Shown piece after piece: positions 9,351 to 15,865 of a stretch of 64,000 bases of DNA. A program made the translations under genes and the position numbers. Origin of the DNA: CBEUVQ01 sp965546615. GTDB lineage: Bacteria > Bacillota > Desulfotomaculia > Desulfotomaculales > Desulfohalotomaculaceae. The stretch's first letter is position 1, and the number at the start of each line of letters is the position of its first letter. A model generated the notes under the pieces. The model ran no database searches and had not been told where the DNA came from. It saw only the letters and a list, made by a program, of their open reading frames with translations. The DNA lies in NCBI GenBank assembly GCA_965546615.1, contig CBEUVQ010000004.1, positions 1-64,000 on the forward strand, written 5' to 3'.

Positions 9351-11231
9351 TTAAGCCAAATAGATGGCGTTAAATTTGCATTTTTCCATACATGTTCCGC
9401 ACTTTACGCACACACTGCGGTCAATTTGGTGCGGCTGTTTCTTTTCTCCGCTGATCGCTCCGGTAGGACAAACGCGGGCACATAAGCCGCAACCCTTACA
9501 CTTCTCAGCATCGATATAGTAGTCCTGCAGGTCTTTACAAACTCCGGCCGGGCATTTTTTATCCCGCACATGAGCAATATATTCGTCACGGAAATATTGG
9601 AGTGTGGTTAATACCGGGTTAGGTGCGGTTTTACCCAGCCCACAAAGCGAACCGTCACGCACTACATAGGCCAGCTCTTCTAACAGCGCTAGGTCTTCTT
9701 CGTCAGCCTGACCTTTAGTAATGGCGGTAAGAATTTCCAACATCCGCTTGGTACCTTCACGGCAGGGCACACATTTTCCGCAGGATTCGCTTTGCACAAA
9801 ACCCATAAAGAACTTTGCCACTTCAACCATGCAGGTATCCTTACCCATTACCACCAAGCCACCGGAGCCAATCATTGCTCCTGCTTTTTTCAGTTCATCG
9901 TAATCCAGCTTCAAATCAAGGTGCTCTTCCGTTAAGCAGCCGCCTGAAGGCCCACCGATTTGCACCGCTTTATATTCTTTACCTTCTTTTAATCCGCCGC
10001 CGATATCAAAGACAATCTCACGCAGCGTTACTCCCATCGGCACTTCAACCAATCCGGTATGTGCTACTTGACCGGCAAGTGCAAAAGTTTTGGTCCCCGG
10101 GCTGGATTCGGTGCCAAAAGCCTTAAACCACTTACCGTCTCTGAGCAAAATAGACGGCAGGTTGGCGAGCGTCTCAACGTTATTAATTATCGTCGGGCAG
10201 CCCCACAAACCCTTCACTGCAGGAAACGGCGGACGTGGGCGCGGCATACCGCGCTGACCTTCAATAGAAGCAATCAGTGCAGTTTCTTCTCCACATACAA
10301 AAGCACCTGCCCCTTCTTTGACATGCAAAGTAAAGGAAAAGCCTGAGCCAAGAATATTTTCGCCAAGCAGCCCGAGATTTTCTGCATCAGCAATTGCTTT
10401 CTTCAGCCTTTTCACTGCCAGCGGATATTCTGCCCGCACGTAAATGTAACCTTCATCTGCGCCAATAGCGTAACCGGCAATCATCATACCCTCAATCACC
10501 CGGTGAGGGTCCCCTTCCATCACGCTGCGGTCCATAAAAGCGCCGGGATCACCTTCATCACCGTTACAAATAATGTATTTCTTATCTCCCTCTGCTGCGG
10601 CAGCAAACTGCCACTTGCGTCCGGTGGGGAAACCGCCGCCGCCGCGTCCTCTTAATCCTGATTCTAAAACCTCATTAATGACGGCCTCAGGAGTCATTTC
10701 AAAAATCACTTTGGTCACCGCTTGGTAACCGTCATGAGCGATATAATCATTAATATCATCAGGATTGATGCGGCCGCAGTGTTCCAAAGCAACACGCACC
10801 TGCCGCTTATAAAACGGCACTTCATCCTGCGTTTTGACAATTTCACCGGTGACCGGATGGCGATACAACAGCCGCTCAACTAATTGGTTATTTAAAATAT
10901 GCTGCTCAACAATATCATCTACATCAGCTTCTTTTACATGGTGATAAAGGACTCCCGCAGGTTCAATGCGCACCAACGGACCCATTTGGCAAAAACCGTG
11001 GCAGCCGCTGACATTTACCGCACACTGCTCACCTTCTTTTTCCTCCATTAATTCCACTTTCACATTTATGCCCTTCTCGGCCAGCTTTTTCTTTAATGCT
11101 TCATATACCAACAGCGACCCGTTGGCGACACAGCCTGTCCCAGCACAAATTAAAATACGCAGCTTTTCTCTTTTTAATGCTTCTTTAGCCTGCTGCTGCA
11201 GTACAACTAAATCTTCACGAACCTTTAGCAT
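9351..11231 (-). CDS. hydB: NADH-binding flavoprotein subunit of NAD-linked [FeFe] hydrogenase (NuoF/HydB-like)
   Basis: Binds NAD(H) and FMN and distributes electrons between NAD and ferredoxin in the HydABC/Hnd complex. N-terminal thioredoxin-like [2Fe-2S] domain (CAGTGCVANGS, GCHGFCQMGP). Central NuoF core: GRGGGGFPTGRKW, NGDEGDPGAF, CGEETALIASIEG and the [4Fe-4S] motif SCGKCVPCREG. The C-terminus has two ferredoxin clusters (CKGCGLCARVCPTG, CVKCGTCMEKC). This three-part architecture separates it from plain respiratory NuoF. ATG at 11231 follows AAGGGGGGCG at good spacing; TTG at 11237 is less likely. The bifurcating mode is inferred from architecture and known homologs. Confidence 0.95.
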   Translation of the reverse strand: MLKVREDLVVLQQQAKEALKREKLRILICAGTGCVANGSLLVYEALKKKLAEKGINVKVELMEEKEGEQCAVNVSGCHGFCQMGPLVRIEPAGVLYHHVKEADVDDIVEQHILNNQLVERLLYRHPVTGEIVKTQDEVPFYKRQVRVALEHCGRINPDDINDYIAHDGYQAVTKVIFEMTPEAVINEVLESGLRGRGGGGFPTGRKWQFAAAAEGDKKYIICNGDEGDPGAFMDRSVMEGDPHRVIEGMMIAGYAIGADEGYIYVRAEYPLAVKRLKKAIADAENLGLLGENILGSGFSFTLHVKEGAGAFVCGEETALIASIEGQRGMPRPRPPFPAVKGLWGCPTIINNVETLANLPSILLRDGKWFKAFGTESSPGTKTFALAGQVAHTGLVEVPMGVTLREIVFDIGGGLKEGKEYKAVQIGGPSGGCLTEEHLDLKLDYDELKKAGAMIGSGGLVVMGKDTCMVEVAKFFMGFVQSESCGKCVPCREGTKRMLEILTAITKGQADEEDLALLEELAYVVRDGSLCGLGKTAPNPVLTTLQYFRDEYIAHVRDKKCPAGVCKDLQDYYIDAEKCKGCGLCARVCPTGAISGEKKQPHQIDRSVCVKCGTCMEKCKFNAIYLA

Positions 11232-11255
11232 TTTCAACGCCCCCCTTGTTGCGCA

Positions 11256-11744
11256 CTAAGCATTTTCCGATTCTTTAATCTTAGCAATAACCTCTAACAC
11301 ACCTTCCGGTGTCATCTGTCCATAAACTTCCGCATCATTCACCGTGACAACCGGAGCTAAACCACAAGCCCCAAGACATGACACACGCTCTACGGTAAAC
11401 TGCAAATCCTCAGTAGTATGTTGATCATCTTTTAAACCAAGCTCTTTCTTAATCGCAAAGTTAATAGGTTCTGACCCTCTTACATGGCATGCAGTGCCAT
11501 CGCAAATTCTAATTACATACTTACCTTTAGGAATAAGTGAAAACTGAGCGTAAAAAGTAGCAACTCCAAAGACCGATGCCGGCGGAATATTCATAGCGGT
11601 AGCGATATAAGTAAGTACCTCTTCCGGCAGGTAGCGATATTCCTCTTGAACTTCCTGCAAAATCGGAATGAGGTGAGCTGTCTTACCCTCATACCGATCA
11701 ATAATTTCTTGAAGCTTCTGAAACTTTCTTTGCGGCGACTCCAT
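11256..11744 (-). CDS. hydC: NuoE-like [2Fe-2S] subunit of NAD-linked [FeFe] hydrogenase (HydC/HndA-like)
   Basis: 162-residue thioredoxin-fold [2Fe-2S] subunit that completes the HydABC trimer. N-terminal helical region (QEVQEEYRYLPEEVL, IPPASVFGVATFYAQF) typical of NuoE, then ligands in CDGTACHVRGS and CLGACGLAPVV. Full family length. First structural gene after the XRE-cupin regulator, 42 nt downstream of its stop, with AAAGGGGGA before ATG. It is followed 24 nt later by hydB. Confidence 0.95.
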   Translation of the reverse strand: MESPQRKFQKLQEIIDRYEGKTAHLIPILQEVQEEYRYLPEEVLTYIATAMNIPPASVFGVATFYAQFSLIPKGKYVIRICDGTACHVRGSEPINFAIKKELGLKDDQHTTEDLQFTVERVSCLGACGLAPVVTVNDAEVYGQMTPEGVLEVIAKIKESENA

Positions 11745-11786
11745 AAAAAAATCCCCCTTTATCTATTCTCTCTGAGTGAGTTTTAT

Positions 11787-12338
11787 TTATATTCCGGGCG
11801 GACTAACCACCCATAATCCAATCACCTTTTCATCTGTGACATTTTTAATCACTGTAGGATTGTCAAAAATAAAATAGGCTGCATCACCTTCTTCCATGGT
11901 GTAACCAATGTTATTTGCCGTCACCGCTGCTTTACCTTGAATAATATAAATAAAGTCTTCATGTGATCCGCTAAATGAAGGTAATTGTAGTTTTTCTTCA
12001 CCTGGCTGAAGCTCGAAGACCAACGGCTGCATTTTTTTATTTCGCGTTCCTAAAAATGCCAACATCTCCAGCTTAATATTTGAGCTGCCAGTAGCAATTT
12101 TTTTGCGATTGTTTTTTCTTATTATCACCCACTCTTCCGGCAGCTCATCTTCCATCAGCAAACTGATATTAGTTTCTAAAGCATTGGCAATACCTTTTAA
12201 GGTGGAAAAGGACGGCGAAACTTTATCTTGCTCCAATTGGTAAATAAAACTAGCGGTAACTCCCACTTCTTCAGCCAACTGTCTGACGCTAAGGTTATTA
12301 TTTAAGCGCAACTGCTTAATTCGTTCTCCCAATGACAT
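11787..12338 (-). CDS. XRE-family regulator with C-terminal cupin domain
   Basis: 183 aa. Residues 1-65 form a lambda-repressor-like helix-turn-helix (GERIKQLR, SVRQLAEEVGVTASFIYQLEQ, SPSFSTLKGIANAL). Residues ~85-180 form a small cupin (LPSFSGSHEDFIYIIQGKA, EEGDAAYFIFDNP) that probably binds a ligand or metal. The gene heads the hydrogenase operon under a TTGACA/TAAAAT promoter and is divergent from dinB, so it is a candidate regulator of the operon and of itself. The ligand is unknown. Confidence 0.88.
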   Translation of the reverse strand: MSLGERIKQLRLNNNLSVRQLAEEVGVTASFIYQLEQDKVSPSFSTLKGIANALETNISLLMEDELPEEWVIIRKNNRKKIATGSSNIKLEMLAFLGTRNKKMQPLVFELQPGEEKLQLPSFSGSHEDFIYIIQGKAAVTANNIGYTMEEGDAAYFIFDNPTVIKNVTDEKVIGLWVVSPPGI

Positions 12339-12399
12339 CTTATCCGGCTTCGCCCCCCTCTTAACGCGTCATAATAATCTGAAAATTCCAACCAACCAT

Positions 12400-12428
12400 A
12401 TTTTATGCCGTTACTTTATAAATGTCAA
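12400..12428 (-). promoter_or_regulatory. Sigma-A-type promoter of the regulator-hydrogenase operon
   Basis: Minus strand: -35 TTGACA (12428-12423), 17-nt spacer, -10 TAAAAT (12405-12400). A start site near 12393 would give a leader of about 55 nt ending in GAGGGGGG before the XRE gene. Only 42 nt separate that gene from hydC, so this is likely the main operon promoter. Confidence 0.75.
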
Positions 12429-12509
12429 CTAATTCTTTATTTTTTAAATCTATTATTTTTATTAAATAATTAGCTATTTATGAATATATACCAATAGCAA
12501 ACTTTTCTA

Positions 12510-12533
12510 AAGTGTTTCGGTTACAAAACACTT
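12510..12533. promoter_or_regulatory. Inverted repeat upstream of dinB
   Basis: AAGTGTTT and AAACACTT form a perfect 8-bp inverted repeat with an 8-nt centre, ending at the first bases of the dinB -35 box. It could be an operator for a repressor of dinB or of the divergent regulator. The function is unproven. Confidence 0.4.
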
Positions 12534-12561
12534 GTTCTGGAACAAATGTTTGTTATATAAT
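12532..12561 (+). promoter_or_regulatory. dinB promoter with overlapping LexA-like box
   Basis: -35 TTGTTC (12532-12537), 18-nt spacer, -10 TATAAT (12556-12561). GGAACAAATGTTTG (12539-12552) fits the Firmicute LexA pattern CGAAC-N4-GTTCG with changes at the outer base and at one GTTC position. It fills the spacer, as expected for SOS repression. The predicted start site coincides with the ATG at 12568. Confidence 0.65.
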
Positions 12562-12567
12562 GTTGTC

Positions 12568-13791
12568 ATGATGAAAGAAAAATCAATTCTTCTTGTTGAT
12601 ATGAACAGTTTTTTTGCCTCGGTGCATCAAGTTATGCAGCCGGAACTGCGGCATCAACCGGTAATTGTTTGCGGAAACCCGCAGAAAAGGCACGGCATTG
12701 TGCTGGCGGCATCTTATGAAGCAAAACGGCCCTACGGTATTAAAACCGGCATGACTCTCAGTGAGGCAAAAAGCTTATGTCCGCACGGCATCTTTGTATC
12801 ACCCTGCTACAGCAGCTACATTAATTTTTCTACCCGGGTAATGAACATCTTGCAAGGTTTTAGTCCGTTGGTGGAACCTTACAGCATTGACGAAGCCTTT
12901 GTAGATATAACCGCGTCAATAAATTTATTTGGTTCACCCTGGGAAATTGCTTTAAAAGTGAAAGCAAAGATTAAAGAAGAGCTTGGCCTCACCTGCAGCA
13001 TCGGCATTGGCCCCAACAAACTGCTGGCTAAAATGGCTTCAGAATTTGAAAAACCGGATGGGTTAAGCGCCATCACTCCGGAAGATGTGCCGGAGAAAAT
13101 TTGGCCGCTTCCGATACGCAATCTGTTTGGCGTAGGCAGACGCTATGAAAAGCATTTTAAACTGCTGAACATTAAAACCATTGGTGATTTAGCACGCTTT
13201 CCGGCAGATATTTTAAAGCACAAGTTTGGTTTAATGGGAGAAATTCTGCACCTTTCTGCCAACGGAATTGATTACAGTCCGGTACAACCCAAAAATGCCG
13301 ATTATACTAAAAGTATAGGCAATCAAATTACACTGCCCCGCGATTATATCGGCTTTAATGAAATAAAGGTGATAATTTTAGAGCTGGCCGAGCAGGTTTG
13401 TTTTCGGGCCCGCAGCTGCAATTATGCCGGAAAAACTGTCTCTCTCACGTTAAAAGACAATGCATTTGTCAGCGAAACGCATGCACTGACATTAGAACAA
13501 CCTTCTAATATCACCAATGAAATTTACCGGGCTGCCCTAAAGCTGCTGCATCGTCATTGGCACGACTGCATCAAAGTACGGTTGATAGGACTAACCATCT
13601 CTAATCTAAGCGCAGCCGGTCAGCAGCAGCTGAACTTGTTTAACGATATTTTAAAACAGGAAAAATTAGAAAAAACCTGCGATGAAATTAAAAATCGATT
13701 TGGCTATAACGCTGTTAAAAGAGCAATTTCATTAACAAATTTAGGTGTTTACTATGAGAAAAAACAAACTGGAACGCTACTACCAAAATAA
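12568..13791 (+). CDS. dinB: DNA polymerase IV (Y-family translesion polymerase)
   Basis: Error-prone lesion-bypass polymerase, 407 aa. Catalytic motifs: ILLVDMNSFFASVHQ (first metal aspartate), YSIDEAFVDIT (SxDE motif near residue 102) and CSIGIGPNKLLAKMAS (fingers/palm). A helix-hairpin-helix region (LFGVGRRYEKHFKLLNIKTIGDLA in parts) and a little-finger domain follow. ATG at 12568 (or 12571) is chosen because homologs start just before KxILLVDMN. The in-frame TTG at 12532 lies inside the promoter -35 box. No ribosome-binding site precedes the ATG. Likely damage-induced through the LexA-like box. The C-terminal replication-clamp peptide may be QQQLNLF (about residue 351). Confidence 0.95.
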   Translation: MMKEKSILLVDMNSFFASVHQVMQPELRHQPVIVCGNPQKRHGIVLAASYEAKRPYGIKTGMTLSEAKSLCPHGIFVSPCYSSYINFSTRVMNILQGFSPLVEPYSIDEAFVDITASINLFGSPWEIALKVKAKIKEELGLTCSIGIGPNKLLAKMASEFEKPDGLSAITPEDVPEKIWPLPIRNLFGVGRRYEKHFKLLNIKTIGDLARFPADILKHKFGLMGEILHLSANGIDYSPVQPKNADYTKSIGNQITLPRDYIGFNEIKVIILELAEQVCFRARSCNYAGKTVSLTLKDNAFVSETHALTLEQPSNITNEIYRAALKLLHRHWHDCIKVRLIGLTISNLSAAGQQQLNLFNDILKQEKLEKTCDEIKNRFGYNAVKRAISLTNLGVYYEKKQTGTLLPK

Positions 13792-14080
13792 CTGTCTATA
13801 CCGCAGCCGCACTATGATGACGCCGGAAATGCAGGAAAAAGTGCTGCATACCTGCCAAGACTGTATTTTCTTTATCACTGTTATCGGCAAAAAAGAGAAC
13901 AAGTCTGTCTGCGTACAAACAATTCCCATCTACAGCCAACAAACAAAAAAAATAAGCCGGGAGATAAGTATTTACGAAATTCTTAAATACATTACTCCCC
14001 GGCAGTTATTAGATTTAATTTGGGAAAGCTCAAAATACAAAATAGCTTGTGAGCACTTTATCAAGCGGACACAAGCTTAG
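13754..14080 (+). CDS. Small hypothetical protein overlapping dinB
   Basis: 108 aa; I do not recognise the family. ATG at 13754 follows TTAGGTG at proper spacing and lies 38 nt inside the dinB 3' end, so it should be translated together with dinB. The N-terminus is basic (RKNKLERYYQ); a CQDC motif lies near residue 34; the rest looks mixed alpha/beta. The position is reminiscent of YolD-like partners of Y-family polymerases, but sequence similarity is not evident to me. The stop overlaps the convergent queT-like gene by 4 nt. Confidence 0.65.
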   Translation: MRKNKLERYYQNNCLYRSRTMMTPEMQEKVLHTCQDCIFFITVIGKKENKSVCVQTIPIYSQQTKKISREISIYEILKYITPRQLLDLIWESSKYKIACEHFIKRTQA

Positions 14081-14586
14081 TATTTGATAAATTTTTTAAA
14101 TCGGCTTAATAAAAGTGCTCCCAGCGCAACCGCAATGCTTTGACCAAAGCCGACACCGGCCACCCAATACCAATACGGTATTCCGGTAAGCGGCGCCAAA
14201 TAAGCACTAACCCCAAAGGCATTAAAAAGTATCGGCGGTAAATAAGCAAGCTTTGAGCGGCGCAGAGCATATGTAGCTAAAGCTGCCAACAAAGTAATGA
14301 AACTGCCCAAAAAGATGTCCCACAGCCCCATACCGCCTAAAATGTTGGCTAAAAGACAGCCTATATACAGTGCGGGAATAGCTTCCGGCATAACAATCGG
14401 CAAAACCGTTAAACTTTCACTGAGCCGCACCTGCACCATACCAAAACTAATTGGCGCCAATGCGAAGGTAATGGCAATATATGCTGCAGCAACCAGTCCC
14501 ACTCGGGTAATTGTGCGCACAGCAACCGTCATAGATTTTCTTTCTTTTCGCTCTTCACCGCTTCGATTTTTAGTTTTGGCTTCCAT
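14077..14586 (-). CDS. queT: QueT-family transporter substrate-binding component
   Basis: 169-aa integral membrane protein, about five to six helices. FALAPISFGMVQVRLSE and the following LPIVMPEAIPALYIGC with LANILGG are characteristic of the QueT group of ECF-transporter S components, which import queuosine precursors. No EcfA/T genes are adjacent, so it would use a shared energising module. A short basic N-terminus precedes the first helix. The start ATG has AGAAGGTGA upstream. A preQ1 riboswitch was looked for upstream and not seen. Confidence 0.85.
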   Translation of the reverse strand: MEAKTKNRSGEERKERKSMTVAVRTITRVGLVAAAYIAITFALAPISFGMVQVRLSESLTVLPIVMPEAIPALYIGCLLANILGGMGLWDIFLGSFITLLAALATYALRRSKLAYLPPILFNAFGVSAYLAPLTGIPYWYWVAGVGFGQSIAVALGALLLSRFKKFIKY

Positions 14587-14704
14587 ATAATAACATCACC
14601 TTCTTGTATTATATATACTTCATCAATGTAAAAACAAACATTTTATATAATATCATAAATTTTTAACAACCAGGACGTTCATTCCAAAACGAAATCATGC
14701 AAAC

Positions 14705-14733
14705 TTGACTCACTCTGTATAACGCGGTATAAT
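14705..14733 (+). promoter_or_regulatory. Promoter of tRNA-Sec
   Basis: -35 TTGACT (14705-14710), 17-nt spacer, -10 TATAAT (14728-14733). Predicted start is near 14740, six bases before the mature tRNA. Near-consensus, as expected for a stable RNA gene. Confidence 0.85.
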
Positions 14734-14745
14734 AAGATTTGCTGT

Positions 14746-14843
14746 GGGAGCGGATGGTGCCTGGTGGTGCTCCTGGTCTTCAAAACCAGTCGTTGGGCGG
14801 TTGTCCCGTCCATGGTGAGTTCGATTCTCACACGCTCCCGCCA
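14746..14843 (+). tRNA. selC: tRNA-Sec (anticodon TCA)
   Basis: 98-nt tRNA with encoded CCA. Acceptor GGGAGCG pairs with CGCTCCC. The anticodon arm CTGGT-CTTCAAA-ACCAG has TCA at 14780-14782. The extra arm is long (GGGCGGTTGTCCC region). The T-arm is GTGAG-TTCGATT-CTCAC. Anticodon and long variable arm identify selenocysteine tRNA, which decodes UGA with SelB and a SECIS element. It has its own promoter and terminator. No selA, selB or selD is in the window. Confidence 0.97.
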
Positions 14844-14855
14844 ATAATGACAAGG

Positions 14856-14885
14856 CCTCCGGGGTTCCCGGAGGTTTTTCCTTTT
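14856..14885 (+). terminator. Terminator of tRNA-Sec
   Basis: CCTCCGGG-GTT-CCCGGAGG, a perfect 8-bp GC-rich hairpin followed by TTTTTCCTTTTTT, 12 nt after the tRNA CCA end. Confidence 0.9.
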
Positions 14886-15028
14886 TTGCAAACTGCTTAT
14901 TTTGGCACCAAATTTGGCACCCCTTTTGAAGCGGTGCTTTTTTAATATATAGATACCAAAAGCAGTACTGACATTCTCAACATGTCAACGCTGCTGATAA
15001 AAATTGTACTTGCCCTGCTTACTTACAT

Positions 15029-15068
15029 AAAGATATGGGGACGCACCGCAAAACGTCCCCATATCTTT
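15029..15068. repeat. Long isolated palindrome (hairpin)
   Basis: AAAGATATGGGGACG and CGTCCCCATATCTTT form a perfect 15-bp stem around a 10-nt loop (CACCGCAAAA). On the plus strand a T-run follows; on the minus strand it lies 38 nt past the HAD gene stop. It could be a bidirectional terminator or a copy of a dispersed palindromic element. The otherwise gene-free stretch 14886-15106 shows nothing else. Confidence 0.7.
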
Positions 15069-15106
15069 TTTATCAAGCTTTCAGCTCTCTTAGGAAAACC
15101 TCTGCT

Positions 15107-15775
15107 CTATTTCATTTTTATGATTTCATTGACTAAATCAATTAAATTTGTTTTACATATGTCCGGCTGCGGGTAATACGGATTGAATATTTCCTCTTTA
15201 CGCTTAATGTATGCTGTTGTAAAACCTGCTTTTTTTGCTCCGAATAAATCCCAGTCATGGGATGCCACCATAACGATATTGCCGGCGGACAGCTTTTCTT
15301 TATCAGCTGCATATTGGTATATATCACTAAAAGGCTTATACTTTTTTACAGCATCTACAGAGTAGTATCTATCAAACAGATTAATGATTCCTGCATTTGT
15401 AAGTTGTGCTTGGATCATTTCCAATGATGAATTTGATACCGCAATCACTCTAATATGATTTTGCCTAAGCATTTTAAGCGCCTCAGGAACGTCATCATAT
15501 GCCGGCAGCTTCCTAAATGAGCCTAATATCTCAGCTTTAGTTTCCTTTGTTAATTGTTTCTCATTTTCAAAAAACACATTTTCCAGTACAACCTCTGCCA
15601 GTTCACCAAAATCTTTATATTCATCCATAACAGCTACTACATTAGAGGCATGCAGCAGTTTAGCAAACCAGTATTTTAGCATATAACCACAAGTGAAATT
15701 TTTATCAAAACTTTTTTTAAGTAAACTTAAATCCAATAACGTTTCATTAATATCAAAAAAAACTGCTTTTATCAT
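15107..15775 (-). CDS. HAD-superfamily hydrolase (haloacid dehalogenase-like)
   Basis: 222 aa. FFDINETLLDL carries the nucleophilic aspartate region and the NETLLD spelling typical of 2-haloacid dehalogenase-type members. VIAVSNSS gives the motif II serine, with a conserved lysine in VKKYKP. VASHDWDLFGAKKAG is motif IV. ATG at 15775 follows AAAGGATGATTGCC; the upstream in-frame extension lacks a ribosome site. Substrate unknown; dehalogenase activity should not be assumed. It sits between tRNA-Sec and the CRISPR locus with no obvious functional link. Confidence 0.85.
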   Translation of the reverse strand: MIKAVFFDINETLLDLSLLKKSFDKNFTCGYMLKYWFAKLLHASNVVAVMDEYKDFGELAEVVLENVFFENEKQLTKETKAEILGSFRKLPAYDDVPEALKMLRQNHIRVIAVSNSSLEMIQAQLTNAGIINLFDRYYSVDAVKKYKPFSDIYQYAADKEKLSAGNIVMVASHDWDLFGAKKAGFTTAYIKRKEEIFNPYYPQPDICKTNLIDLVNEIIKMK

Positions 15776-15865
15776 GGCAATCATCCTTTTGTTATTTACT
15801 AGCCCGTCGGTCAAATACATTTTAGTCACGCATTAAATATCATGTCAAACTGTTTAATCTCGCCG

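Noticed and set aside
14587..14700. preQ1 riboswitch upstream of queT
   Set aside because: The short preQ1 aptamer pattern is absent; only a likely promoter and ribosome site are present.
14746..14843. tRNA-Sec as an integration site for the CRISPR region
   Set aside because: No repeat of the tRNA 3' end, integrase or transposase was seen within the window.
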